This document shows positions 31,890-41,297 of a DNA stretch of 64,000 nucleotides, piece after piece (the stretch's first letter is position 1; every line of letters starts with the position of its first letter). The notes below the pieces were generated by a model that was given only the letters and a program-made list of their open reading frames with translations, ran no database searches and was not told the DNA's origin. Source of the stretch: Bacillus massilioanorexius (GTDB lineage Bacteria > Bacillota > Bacilli > Bacillales > DSM-1321); NCBI RefSeq assembly GCF_902374955.1, contig NZ_CABKRX010000094.1, positions 372,001 through 436,000 of the forward strand, read 5' to 3'. The position numbers were made by a program, and so were the translations under genes.

Positions 31890-32028
31890 AAAATTAATCT
31901 TAATCTGAAAAGAATATAATTTCAAGAAATATGATTTATCCAATTTTATTGTGATAAATGCAAAAGATTGGTACGCTTATAAAAAGACTACAATGATATG
32001 ACATTAAATCTCGATAGAAGGTGTAATT

Positions 32029-32475
32029 TTGCAACAGTGTAATGAGGAATCAATTGGACGATGGATTTCATTACTAAATAGATATAGTCATGTATATATG
32101 ACTGAACAGTTAAAGCAATATGATATTGGGGCCGGCCAATATCAGTTTTTGATGGTGCTATTTAATAATGAAGGAGTATCACAAGATGATTTGTCTTGTC
32201 TTTTGAAAATGGACAAAGGAACAACTGCTAGAGCTATATCAAAACTAGAGGAAAACGGTTATATCGAAAGAAAAACTTTTAGTGTGAACAAACGCGTTAA
32301 GAAAATTTATTTAACGGAGAAAGCACATGCTTTTGAGCCTAAATTAAGAGAAATTACATTAAGTTGGTCAAATATTCTAACAAAAGATCTTACATGTGAG
32401 CAACAAAAATTAGCACTGAAACTTTTGACAAAGATGGCGTACAATGCTGAATGCTATATCGAAGACAATACTTAA
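32029..32475 (+). CDS. MarR-family transcriptional regulator
   Basis: TTG at 32029 is used, with GAAGGTG about seven bases upstream. The 148-residue protein has the MarR winged helix: VSQDDLSCLLKMDKGTTARA (about 56-75) as helix-turn-helix and KLEENGYIERKTFSVNKRVK as the wing. It is divergent from azoreductase and the shared intergenic region has two matching palindromes, so it most likely represses azoR and itself. Cysteines at about residues 3, 63, 125 and 143 could sense quinones. Confidence 0.88.
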   Translation: MQQCNEESIGRWISLLNRYSHVYMTEQLKQYDIGAGQYQFLMVLFNNEGVSQDDLSCLLKMDKGTTARAISKLEENGYIERKTFSVNKRVKKIYLTEKAHAFEPKLREITLSWSNILTKDLTCEQQKLALKLLTKMAYNAECYIEDNT

Positions 32476-32562
32476 GTTTTTATAATTAAAAAAGACAAGA
32501 AGTAAGGTTTTTGCCATAGATTTTTCATGATTTTCAATGTTATGAGAGGAGTTTTTCTTAAC

Positions 32563-33246
32563 ATGATGGAAATATTGTCAATTAATATTGGTCGACCTAT
32601 GAAATTGGGCTACAGAGGCAAGGAGCTATATACCAGTCTCTTTAAATCGAGAGTCAATCGAGACATCTATTTAGGGAAAACAAATTTTGAAGGTGATTCA
32701 CAGGCTGATTTAGTTCATCACGGTGGGGAAGATAAAGCTGTTTGTGTCTATAGCAATGAACACTATCCATATTGGGAGGAAAAGTTAAATAGACAATTAA
32801 CTTATGGTGCCTTTGGAGAAAATTTAACTGTTAATGGAATGCTAGAAACAGATATTTGTATAGGGGATATAATGAGAGTTGGGGAAGCTATCGTTCAAGT
32901 AAGCCAACCTAGGCAACCTTGCTATAAGCTTGCTAGAAGATATAATATAGATGATTTGCCTGTTAAAATTCAGGAAACAGGCTATACTGGCTTCTATATG
33001 AGAGTGCTCCAGGAAGGGATTGTAACAACTTCTCCTGTCATTGAGATAATGGAAAAAGATCAAAATGGTATTACAATTGATTTTGCGAATCAAGTGATGC
33101 ATCATGATAAAACGAATTTGAAAAAGATTGAAATGATTCTTAAGATAGATGCTCTTTCAAAAAGCTGGAGAGCAACATTTACAAAGCGACTAAATGGTAT
33201 TGAAACGGATACGAAGGAAAGATTGCTTGGTAAGGATTCATTATAA
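32563..33246 (+). CDS. MOSC-domain protein (YiiM-like)
   Basis: Start ATG 32563 follows GAGAGGAG; the frame extends upstream without a ribosome site. The MOSC domain shows VHHGGEDKAVCVYSNEHY (about 52-69), GAFGENLTVNG (about 82-92) and the conserved Cys in QPRQPCYKLARRY (about 117-129). MOSC proteins hold or transfer sulfur with molybdenum cofactor; YiiM-type members reduce N-hydroxylated compounds. The C-terminal ~50 residues are a 3-alpha extension found in YiiM. It is followed closely by an MBL-fold gene. Confidence 0.9.
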   Translation: MMEILSINIGRPMKLGYRGKELYTSLFKSRVNRDIYLGKTNFEGDSQADLVHHGGEDKAVCVYSNEHYPYWEEKLNRQLTYGAFGENLTVNGMLETDICIGDIMRVGEAIVQVSQPRQPCYKLARRYNIDDLPVKIQETGYTGFYMRVLQEGIVTTSPVIEIMEKDQNGITIDFANQVMHHDKTNLKKIEMILKIDALSKSWRATFTKRLNGIETDTKERLLGKDSL

Positions 33247-33282
33247 AATCATGATTAAACAAATGATGTAATGGGTGAAAAT

Positions 33283-34200
33283 ATGATGAGAAAAAAATAT
33301 ACAAATTATGATAATGAAACGGCAGTTAGTTCCTTTTCAGATCTCAAGAAATGGCAGAATGAACGGAAATACAAGAAAAAAGATTTAACTGTTCAAATAT
33401 CGCAAGCAGAAAAGAAAGAAGTCAAACGATTAATCGAAAACCGGAAAGAGTTTTCAATTACTTGGATTGGTCATTCGACATTTCTGATTCAAATGAATGG
33501 TATGAATATATTAACTGATCCAGTGTGGGCAAGAAGAATGGGCTTTGAAATAAGAGTGACTGAGCCAGGGATTTCACTAGATGATCTACCGGAAATTGAT
33601 TATGTATTAATCTCGCATGGGCATTATGACCATTTAGATTTTGCGACGATACGGAAATTGAAAGGGGATATTACATTTTTAATTCCCGTTGGGCTGAAAT
33701 CACTATTCAAAAGAAGAGGATATAAAAATGTAATTGAAGCAAATTGGTGGGAAAGCTTTTGTTGTGAAAAGGCAGTATTTACTTTTGTTCCAGCTAAACA
33801 TTGGACTAGACGAACACTCATCGATACCAATCTTTCTCATTGGGGAGGATGGGTCATTGAATCAGCTGAACAAACGGTATATTTTGCTGGTGATTCGGGG
33901 TATTTCAGAGGATTTAAAGAAATTGGTGAGAGATTTGATATAACGCATACCCTGATGCCGATAGGAGCATACGAACCAGAATGGTTTATGAAAAATGCTC
34001 ATATCAATCCAGAGGACGCCATTACAGCCTTTTTAGAAAGTAACGGACAAATCATGATTCCCATGCATTATGGGGCTTATCGTTTAGCAGATGACACGGG
34101 ACCAGAAGCTCTTCAACGATTGCTAGTAGAATGGGAAAAAAGAAAGCTTCCGAATGAACAACTAATGGTGTTACAACTCGGTGAATCATTGTGGAGTTAA
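33283..34200 (+). CDS. Metallo-beta-lactamase-fold hydrolase (UlaG/NAPE-PLD-like)
   Basis: ATG 33283 is favoured because GGGTG lies inside the slightly longer alternative beginning at 33271. The product of about 305 residues has the MBL metal motif SHGHYDHLD (about 105-113), WIGHSTFLIQ at about 57-66, PAKHWTRR and AGDSGYF, ending with PMHYGAYRLADD. This matches Lactamase_B_2 enzymes such as UlaG, RomA and N-acyl-phosphatidylethanolamine phospholipase D. Substrate cannot be read from sequence. No signal peptide, so cytoplasmic. Confidence 0.87.
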   Translation: MMRKKYTNYDNETAVSSFSDLKKWQNERKYKKKDLTVQISQAEKKEVKRLIENRKEFSITWIGHSTFLIQMNGMNILTDPVWARRMGFEIRVTEPGISLDDLPEIDYVLISHGHYDHLDFATIRKLKGDITFLIPVGLKSLFKRRGYKNVIEANWWESFCCEKAVFTFVPAKHWTRRTLIDTNLSHWGGWVIESAEQTVYFAGDSGYFRGFKEIGERFDITHTLMPIGAYEPEWFMKNAHINPEDAITAFLESNGQIMIPMHYGAYRLADDTGPEALQRLLVEWEKRKLPNEQLMVLQLGESLWS

Positions 34201-34253
34201 GAATTTCAGCGTGATAATATATTTAAAAGTAGAAGTAAAGCAGGTGTACCAGA

Positions 34254-36386
34254 ATGTTACAAAAGGCTAAAGAAATATTGTCCACTTTCTTTGGATATGA
34301 ATCATTTCGAGAAGGTCAAGGCTTGGTTATTGAACAAGTATTAAATCAAAAAGATACATTATGTATTATGCCAACTGGTGGGGGTAAATCTCTTTGTTAC
34401 CAAATACCGGCTTTAGTTATGGAAGGTACAACGATTGTGATAACTCCACTTATTTCTTTAATGAAAGACCAAGTGGATACACTAAAGCAGCTAGGAATTT
34501 CAGCCACCTTTATTAATAGCACACTATCTACCACGGAAATAAATCAAATCATGGAGGAAATTAGCTATGGAGAGTATAAACTTGTCTATATTTCCCCAGA
34601 GCGGCTACAATCAGAAGACTTTTTACGTGTCATTCAACACATTGACATTCCCCTCGTTGCGATTGATGAAGCCCACTGTATTTCACAATGGGGACATGAT
34701 TTTAGACCAAGTTATAAGCTAATATCTCCGTTTATTAAGGAAATGCCGAAAAAGCCAATCGTATTAGCGTTAACTGCGACCGCAACTCCTCAAGTTCAGG
34801 AAGATATTTATTGTTTTTTAAGAATTCCTGAAAGCAATAGAATAATGACTACCTTCAAGAGATCGAATCTTGCTTTCTCTATTGTGAAAGGTCAAGATCG
34901 AGATCAATATTTACTAGATTTTATCAATAATAATTTAGAAGAAACAGGTATTGTCTATGTGGCAACAAGAAAAAATGCAGAAAAGCTTCATCAGTTGTTG
35001 CAAAAACGAGGAATTAATGCTTCTCTCTATCATGGAGGCCTGAGCCCTGATGAAAGGGAGAAGGCACAAGAGTCCTTTTTACATGATGAAGTGAATGTAA
35101 TGATAGCTACTAATGCTTTTGGAATGGGTATCGACAAATCAAATGTGAGATATGTCATTCATTATCAATTACCGAAAAATCTAGAAAGTTACTATCAAGA
35201 GGCAGGTCGTGCTGGTCGTGATGGTTTAGATAGTGAGTGCATTCTCTTATATAGTGCACAAGATATACAAGTGCAGAAATTTCTTATACAGCAAGGTACT
35301 TTGGATGATGAACGTATTCAAAATGACTATGAAAAGCTTCAGTATATGGTGGATTATTGTCATACAGAGCATTGTTTACAAACATTCATAGTTGAGTATT
35401 TTGGTGAAATAGTAAATGTTGATTGTGAAAGATGTAGCAATTGTTTGGATCAAAGAAGCAGTGTGGATGTAACGAGAGAAACCCAAATGGTTTTATCTTG
35501 TATGATACGTACAGGACAGAGATTTGGAAAAGTAATGATTGCTCAAGTATTAACAGGCTCACGTAACAAAAAGGTGCTGCAACTCGGTTTTGATCGTATT
35601 CCAACATATAATCTTATGTCGAAGAAAAGCAGTAAAGAAGTAAATCAATTTATAGATTATTTGATAGCTAATGACTATATAACGATTAAACAAGGTGAGT
35701 ATCCTTATTTAATTGTCTCTCCAAAAGGTGTAGATGTATTGAAAAATGGTGAAAAGGTTTGGAAGAAAGAAGAGATGGTAGTGAAAACCGTTTCCAAACA
35801 GCATCCATTGTTTGAAAAGTTAAGGGCTGTACGTAAAGAAATTGCTGTTCAAGAAGGAGTACCTCCTTTCGTTATTTTCTCTGATGAAACATTGAAGGAC
35901 ATGTGTGTTAAAATGCCACAAACTATTGATTCGATGTTAGAGGTTAAAGGAATTGGAAAACTAAAACAAGAAAAGTTTGGAGATGCTTTCTTAAAGGTTA
36001 TTCTAGAGTTAACAGAAGACAATCCGAATGAAAATCCGAATATGCATTCGGAGGATAACATTCTAGGAGATGCAAAAGCGGCGAAAGAAAAATCACATAT
36101 GATTACCTATAAACTTTACGAAACAGGAAAATCATTGGAAGAAATTGCTGATATCCGTGAACTAGCATTAGCAACAGTAGAAAATCATTTTATTGCTTGC
36201 CATAATGAGGGATTAAAAGTGAACTGGATGGACTTTATACCGGCAGAGTATTATTCAATGATAGAGAATACAGTGAATCAAACAAATGTGGCAGAAATGG
36301 GATTGAAAGCGGTAAAAGAACAGTTACCAAATGAAATCACATATTTTATGATTCGATCATTTTTATTATCTAAATTTGATACCTAA
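34254..36386 (+). CDS. recQ: ATP-dependent DNA helicase RecQ
   Basis: The 710-residue protein contains Walker A TGGGKS (41-46), DEAH (138-141), motif VI QEAGRAGRDG (about 313-322), a zinc-binding RQC region with cysteines around CERCSNC (about 391-397), an HRDC domain (about 522-585) and a C-terminal helix-turn-helix domain (KSLEEIADIRELALATVENH near 625-644). RecQ is a 3'-5' helicase in recombination and replication-fork repair. The C-terminal HTH_40 extension makes it longer than classical RecQ (about 600) but is common in bacilli. ATG at 34254 has only a weak AGCAGGTG upstream. Confidence 0.95.
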   Translation: MLQKAKEILSTFFGYESFREGQGLVIEQVLNQKDTLCIMPTGGGKSLCYQIPALVMEGTTIVITPLISLMKDQVDTLKQLGISATFINSTLSTTEINQIMEEISYGEYKLVYISPERLQSEDFLRVIQHIDIPLVAIDEAHCISQWGHDFRPSYKLISPFIKEMPKKPIVLALTATATPQVQEDIYCFLRIPESNRIMTTFKRSNLAFSIVKGQDRDQYLLDFINNNLEETGIVYVATRKNAEKLHQLLQKRGINASLYHGGLSPDEREKAQESFLHDEVNVMIATNAFGMGIDKSNVRYVIHYQLPKNLESYYQEAGRAGRDGLDSECILLYSAQDIQVQKFLIQQGTLDDERIQNDYEKLQYMVDYCHTEHCLQTFIVEYFGEIVNVDCERCSNCLDQRSSVDVTRETQMVLSCMIRTGQRFGKVMIAQVLTGSRNKKVLQLGFDRIPTYNLMSKKSSKEVNQFIDYLIANDYITIKQGEYPYLIVSPKGVDVLKNGEKVWKKEEMVVKTVSKQHPLFEKLRAVRKEIAVQEGVPPFVIFSDETLKDMCVKMPQTIDSMLEVKGIGKLKQEKFGDAFLKVILELTEDNPNENPNMHSEDNILGDAKAAKEKSHMITYKLYETGKSLEEIADIRELALATVENHFIACHNEGLKVNWMDFIPAEYYSMIENTVNQTNVAEMGLKAVKEQLPNEITYFMIRSFLLSKFDT

Positions 36387-36465
36387 GTCCATTTAATGTT
36401 TATCCATTGGTTGATATGTTAATATACTAATATGTTCACATATTTCAGACAAGTGGGGAATACAT

Positions 36466-36831
36466 ATGAAAAAATTTACTATTAATCAATGGCTTACCGT
36501 TCTTCTACCAGCGATAATAATGATAGTGGTAACGGCTTTTTGCACGCATCAAATGGATGGAGATCAAAATCTAACATGGAAAAATATATTTATTGTATTC
36601 ATTTTCTTAATCTTTCCGATAATCTACGCCATACAGGGGATACTGGCTGTTATAAATAAAGTGAATGTTCTTTTAGCATTTATGGTATCTACTTTAGGAT
36701 ACATATTCTTAATGTTCACATTCCTAAATTTTTCGGCAGTTGGATATATTTTCATCTATTTATTATCTGGATTTATTGGGTATTATATAATGAAGGTCTT
36801 TATTTGGGGTTTCAATTTTAAAAGAAAGTAA
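36466..36831 (+). CDS. Small membrane protein, four helices (121 aa)
   Basis: Four hydrophobic stretches (about 9-28, 39-58, 66-88, 90-112) dominate this protein; the loops are short and the C terminus is basic (NFKRK). A CTHQMDGDQN loop lies outside the first helix. I do not recognise the family. ATG follows a weak AGTGGGG. The gene has its own terminator at 36849-36892 and stands alone between recQ and the aromatic acid exporter. Transport or signalling roles cannot be inferred. Confidence 0.75.
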   Translation: MKKFTINQWLTVLLPAIIMIVVTAFCTHQMDGDQNLTWKNIFIVFIFLIFPIIYAIQGILAVINKVNVLLAFMVSTLGYIFLMFTFLNFSAVGYIFIYLLSGFIGYYIMKVFIWGFNFKRK

Positions 36832-36848
36832 CAGAGAATAATAAATAG

Positions 36849-36892
36849 CAGGCTCAAAAGCTTTCTTAGAGCGCTTTTGGGTCTGTTTTTTT
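36849..36892 (+). terminator. Intrinsic terminator
   Basis: CAGGCTCAAAAGC at 36849-36861 pairs with GCTTTTGGGTCTG at 36873-36885 (two mismatched or wobble positions), followed by a run of eight T residues. Confidence 0.85.
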
Positions 36893-37063
36893 GGTGATAT
36901 GATAGTATAAAAATAAATTATGACTATGGGTTTTAAAATCTTCCTCCTATAAAGGGAGAGGTCAAAAAAAGATATTCTTTTGTGAATGATTGTACAATTT
37001 ATTGTAATGAGGTTATCAAAACAACAATAAAGACAATGTTTTTTAATTGAAAGGAGTTTTTAA

Positions 37064-38038
37064 ATGTTCACAATTGGTTCGCGGACTATTAAAACCGCGA
37101 TTGGCATGATGGTATCATTAGTCATTGCACAATTGTTATCATTAGATAATGCAAGCACTGCTGCAGTAATTACTTTATTAAGTGTGCAAAGCACGAAGCT
37201 TCAATCCGTCGTCGTCGCATTTAAACGATTTGGAGCTGGAATAGCTGGAATTATCATGGCGATTTTAGTTTTCGAGGGAGCAGCATATACGCCTTTAGCA
37301 ATTGGATTATTGACGATAATTTATATTCCGTTGATGGCTAAGTTACGTTTTCAGGAAGGGATTGTTCCTGGATTTGTCATTATCATGCAGCTTTATGTAG
37401 AAAAAAATATCACTACACATTTAATACTAAATGAGATATATATTATTGTTATTGGTATTACAGTCGCATTGTTGGTGAATCTTTATATGCCAAGTACAGA
37501 AAATACCTTAAAGCAACTTGCCAAGGAAACAGATGAAAATTTAAAGCTATTATTATTGCAATTATCTCGTTTTATTCGAAAAAAAGAACCCATTTGGAAT
37601 GACGAATTTCAAATCAAGACGGCAAGCTGTATTAAAAATGGACAATTAGTAGCGAAAAGAAGTGTAGAAAATAGTTTTACTCGAAAAGAAAACTATTATG
37701 TTTTGTATTTCAAAATGAGAGATCAGCAGCTTAAACTAATACGGAGAGTTATTCCATCCATTCTTCATTTACCTTCAACGTTTGAACAAAGTGAAATGGT
37801 AGCTCATTTTATAGAAAATGTAGGAATTTCTTTATCTGAGGATAACCCTGCATCGGATCTTTTAGATGAATTACGAATGTTAAAAGCGACATTTGCCGAA
37901 ATGGCACTTCCTCAAACAAGAGAAGAATTTGAGGCAAGAGCGGCCCTTTTAATATTAATTAATGAAATTGAGCGATTTATTCAGTTGAAAACGAATTTCT
38001 ATGAAGAAGTAACAGAAAGAATGACAAAAGAATCATAA
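37064..38038 (+). CDS. yqjA: Aromatic acid exporter family protein (YqjA-like)
   Basis: The 324-residue protein has an N-terminal membrane half with five or six helices (SRTIKTAIGMMVSLVIAQLL at about 5-24 onward) and a cytoplasmic helical C-terminal half of about 180 residues. This is the ArAE_1/DUF939 architecture of Bacillus subtilis YqjA. Members are thought to export aromatic carboxylates. ATG follows AAAGGAG by eight bases. The downstream terminator at 38059-38098 closes the transcript. Confidence 0.88.
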   Translation: MFTIGSRTIKTAIGMMVSLVIAQLLSLDNASTAAVITLLSVQSTKLQSVVVAFKRFGAGIAGIIMAILVFEGAAYTPLAIGLLTIIYIPLMAKLRFQEGIVPGFVIIMQLYVEKNITTHLILNEIYIIVIGITVALLVNLYMPSTENTLKQLAKETDENLKLLLLQLSRFIRKKEPIWNDEFQIKTASCIKNGQLVAKRSVENSFTRKENYYVLYFKMRDQQLKLIRRVIPSILHLPSTFEQSEMVAHFIENVGISLSEDNPASDLLDELRMLKATFAEMALPQTREEFEARAALLILINEIERFIQLKTNFYEEVTERMTKES

Positions 38039-38058
38039 GCACATTTAAATAATAGATA

Positions 38059-38098
38059 AAAGGTATTGTATGAGTTGTGAACATACGATGCCTTTTTC
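38059..38098 (+). terminator. Intrinsic terminator after yqjA-like gene
   Basis: AAAGGTATTGTATG at 38059-38072 pairs with CATACGATGCCTTT (two G-U pairs) and ends in a T run. The rest of the 414-bp gap up to 38452 shows no convincing gene; a 66-codon frame at 38070-38270 starts within this hairpin and is rejected. Confidence 0.8.
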
Positions 38099-38452
38099 TT
38101 TTTGGCTTTGTTTAAATGAGGGGGTGTTTAAGTTTGTTAAACCAGTGAATGAAAAGCTCGATAGATTGAAGCATAAAGTTCAAGACTATTGTGCGAGCAG
38201 CCCCAGCAGAAACTATGTATTATGGAAGTTGGCTTCCCTCCTTGTGGAAGGCGAGAAACTAGGTATGTGAAAATAGCCTTCATTTATATCGACAGCACCC
38301 ACATTAAGGAGTATTTTGCTATATTTTTAAAGCTGTTTTTGAAAAATATAGGTCTATTATTTCATATTTTTTCTGAAAATGTAGAAAAATAGCACTTTTG
38401 TTATGAGTTAAATGGTATATTTGATATATCTTACATCGAAAGGATATGTAAT

Positions 38453-39889
38453 ATGAAAAATTTCGTGAAATTAACTATGTCTTTGCTGGCTATTATATTG
38501 ATTATTACTAGTTTAGAAGTAACGAAACCAAAAGCGTCTTCTTTCTTTAAAGATATAGATGCACGTCATAAGGCATATGAAGAAATACTATTTTTAGCAC
38601 AAGGAAAAATGGTTAACGGTGATAAAAATGGGTATTTTAACCCGAAAAATAAAGTGACAAGAGCTGAATTTAGTGCATTATTAGGAAGAGCATTAAATCT
38701 AGATGGAACGAAAAGAAAAACATCTTTCAAGGATGTAGGCGCTAGTAATTTTGCCTCAGGATATATTCAATCTGCGGTAAAGAAAAATATTATTAGTGGC
38801 TATAAGAATGGCACATTCAAGCCAGATGGTTATGTTACCCGCGGAGAAATGGCCATAATGACTTGCAGAGCATTTGGCTATGAATATAAAAATACAACCG
38901 CAAGTGCAGCCCAAGTAATTTTAGCAAAAGGAATAGATACGAATGTGGAAGATGGCACATTTGGATTAAACCGTAGTGCATTACGAGAAGAAACGGCCAT
39001 ATACATAGCAAGAGCAATGGATTATAGATTACGCTTAAAATCAAATGAGTCATTTAATGGAGAAGGGGTGGTTAATGCATCCTCATTAAATGTTAGAAAA
39101 GGTCCTTCCACAGTATATAGTGTAGCAACATCAGTAAAGAATAATGAAACAGTGTTAATTGGTTATGATGTTGGGGATTGGAAACTCATTAAAACAAAGA
39201 AAAATATTGTTGGTTTTGTATACTCAGAATATGTGTCAGCGGGCTCAGCAACACAACCGCCAAGTAATGGTGGAAATTCAGGAAACACTGGGGGCACAAT
39301 TTCTTCAGAAACACTTGTCATAGATCCAGGACATGGAGGAAAAGATCCTGGGGTTGTTGGATTTGGTTTGAAAGAGAAGGATGTGGTACTCGATACTGGT
39401 CTTCGTTTAAAAAAATTATTAATAAAAACACCATTTGGTGTCAAATATACGAGAGAAACAGATGTCTATATAGCGCCTGAAAAACGGCCTGGTATCGCGA
39501 AAAGTTTAAAAGGTACAACATTCGTTAGTATTCATGCGAATGGCTTTAATGGTTCAGCCAATGGCACAGAAACATTCTATTGGGGAAAAAGCGCTACAAA
39601 TCCTCATGTTAATGATAGTAAACTGCTTGCAGAATCTATCCAAAAAAGAATGCTAGATGCAATGGGAACAAAAGATCGAGGAGTAAAACACGGAAATTAT
39701 GTTGTTTTAAGAGAAAATACAATGCCTTCTACGTTAGTTGAACTAGCATTTATTGATCAAAAAGAAGATAATAATAAGCTAAAAAGTCCACAATACCGTC
39801 AGAAAGCAGCTGAAGCCATTTATTTAGGAATATTAGATTATTATCAAGCCAAAGGATATAATGTTTCAGCGTATTATAAATATGTTTAA
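38453..39889 (+). CDS. Secreted N-acetylmuramoyl-L-alanine amidase with SLH and SH3 domains
   Basis: The 478-residue protein has a signal peptide (about 1-29), three S-layer-homology repeats (about 30-195; TRAEFSALLGRAL and TRGEMAIMTCRAF are typical), an SH3b domain (about 205-262, VNASSLNVRKGPSTVYSV), a Gly/Asn linker and an Amidase_3 domain (about 285-470). Zinc and catalytic residues are seen in VIDPGHGGKDPG, a Glu after KYTRETD, SIHANGF and LVELAFI. SLH modules bind pyruvylated secondary wall polymer, so the enzyme is displayed on the wall and trims peptidoglycan. ATG follows AAAGGATATG. A strong terminator follows. Confidence 0.95.
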   Translation: MKNFVKLTMSLLAIILIITSLEVTKPKASSFFKDIDARHKAYEEILFLAQGKMVNGDKNGYFNPKNKVTRAEFSALLGRALNLDGTKRKTSFKDVGASNFASGYIQSAVKKNIISGYKNGTFKPDGYVTRGEMAIMTCRAFGYEYKNTTASAAQVILAKGIDTNVEDGTFGLNRSALREETAIYIARAMDYRLRLKSNESFNGEGVVNASSLNVRKGPSTVYSVATSVKNNETVLIGYDVGDWKLIKTKKNIVGFVYSEYVSAGSATQPPSNGGNSGNTGGTISSETLVIDPGHGGKDPGVVGFGLKEKDVVLDTGLRLKKLLIKTPFGVKYTRETDVYIAPEKRPGIAKSLKGTTFVSIHANGFNGSANGTETFYWGKSATNPHVNDSKLLAESIQKRMLDAMGTKDRGVKHGNYVVLRENTMPSTLVELAFIDQKEDNNKLKSPQYRQKAAEAIYLGILDYYQAKGYNVSAYYKYV

Positions 39890-39911
39890 TGATTAGAGTA
39901 GGCTATCAAAT

Positions 39912-39948
39912 AAAAGCAGTGTGATTTAAAATAAATCACACTGCTTTT
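39912..39948. terminator. Strong bidirectional terminator
   Basis: AAAAGCAGTGTGATTT and AAATCACACTGCTTTT form a perfect stem around a short A-rich loop, between convergent amidase and mtnE genes. Confidence 0.93.
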
Positions 39949-39981
39949 TCGTATATTATAATTTTATAATTCCAGTAGAAT

Positions 39982-41169
39982 TTATTCTTTGTTATTTAGA
40001 AATATATTACATTTGGCAATTCGGTCCACAGCTTCTAATAGTCGTTCTTTGCTTTCTACTAATCCTACTCGAATATAGCCTTCACCATGTTCCCCAAAAC
40101 CAATACCTGGTGCGACTGCAACATCAGCATGCTGCAATAAATATGTTGCGAATTCTTCAGAAGTAAATCCGTCAGCAACCGGTAGCCATGCAAAGAAAGA
40201 ACCTTCAGGTGCCGTCACATCCCAACCAATAGATTGACATTTTTCTATAAATGCATTCCTTCTTGATTGGTAAAGAGAAACTAAATTTTTGACGCTTTCA
40301 TCGCCATTTAGTAAAGCTTCGGTCGCAGCATCTTGAATAGCTGGGAATAAACTTACATACATATGATCTTGAATGAGATTGATTGCTTCAATGATTTCAG
40401 GATTACCAACAGCAAATGCTACACGCCAACCAGCCATATTATATGTTTTCGATAATGTGTAAATTTCTACTCCTACATCTTTTGCGCCTTCTGTTTGTAA
40501 GAAACTTATTGGTTTTTCACCATTAAAACCTATAGCTCCATAAGCAAAATCACTGCATATAATAATATTATGTTCTTTTGCGAAGGCAACGGTATCCTCA
40601 TAAAATTCTTTTGTCGCACAAGCACCAGTTGGATTATTTGGATAGTTTAAAAACATTAGTTTGGCCTTCTCTGCTATTTCAACAGGGATTGAATCAAGAA
40701 CAGGGAGAAAGTTATTTTTCGCTTCTAACGGCATAAAATATGCGCTAGATCTGGCTAGGCTGATTCCGGATAAATAATCTGGGTATCCTGGATCTGGTGC
40801 AAGGATTATATCTCCTTCGTCACAGAAACAGAGTGGCAATTCAACTAAACCACTTTTTCCACCGAATAGTATAGCTACTTCATTATTATATTGGAGTGAA
40901 ACCCCATACTCTTTTTGATAAAACTGACATATCGCTTTTTTTAGACTATCTTTTCCACTAAAAGGTGAATAGCGATGGGAAGCTGGATTACTAGCTGATA
41001 GCTGCAATGCTTCAATGATATGAGTGGGAGTTGGTTGGTCAGGATTTCCTTGCCCTAAATTAATAATATCCCTTCCTTCAGACACAGCTTTTCCAACCTG
41101 TTGTACCAACTTCGAGAAAAATTGAGTTGGTAATTGTTGTAGTAATTGACTTTGTTGCAACTTGCTCAC
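39982..41169 (-). CDS. mtnE: Methionine salvage aminotransferase MtnE
   Basis: The 395-residue class I aminotransferase has the PLP lysine K241 in YTLSKTYNMAGWR, the NNP motif (FLNYPNNPTGA, about 163-173) and the C-terminal Arg in GEGYIRVGL. It converts 2-keto-4-methylthiobutyrate to methionine in the methionine salvage pathway. The call to MtnE (YkrV) rather than another transaminase rests on the divergent MtnU gene, the same pair as in Bacillus subtilis. The 128-bp intergenic region is too short for an S-box riboswitch plus terminator and none is seen. AGAGGTGAG precedes the start. Confidence 0.9.
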   Translation of the reverse strand: MSKLQQSQLLQQLPTQFFSKLVQQVGKAVSEGRDIINLGQGNPDQPTPTHIIEALQLSASNPASHRYSPFSGKDSLKKAICQFYQKEYGVSLQYNNEVAILFGGKSGLVELPLCFCDEGDIILAPDPGYPDYLSGISLARSSAYFMPLEAKNNFLPVLDSIPVEIAEKAKLMFLNYPNNPTGACATKEFYEDTVAFAKEHNIIICSDFAYGAIGFNGEKPISFLQTEGAKDVGVEIYTLSKTYNMAGWRVAFAVGNPEIIEAINLIQDHMYVSLFPAIQDAATEALLNGDESVKNLVSLYQSRRNAFIEKCQSIGWDVTAPEGSFFAWLPVADGFTSEEFATYLLQHADVAVAPGIGFGEHGEGYIRVGLVESKERLLEAVDRIAKCNIFLNNKE

Positions 41170-41297
41170 CTCTAATAAAAATAAAATGTTATAATAATCT
41201 ATAAAAATCTATAAAAACAGAAAATTTAGACTGATTGAATTTAAGCATATAGTTTATAATCAAAAATGTCTACATAAAAGTTGAGGAGAATGAGTTT

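Noticed and set aside
38070..38270. 66-codon plus-strand reading frame
   Set aside because: Its start codon lies in the loop of the terminator at 38059-38098 and there is no ribosome site or family resemblance.
41170..41297. S-box (SAM) riboswitch before mtnE
   Set aside because: The intergenic region is only 128 bp, shared by two divergent promoters, and lacks the conserved S-box helices.
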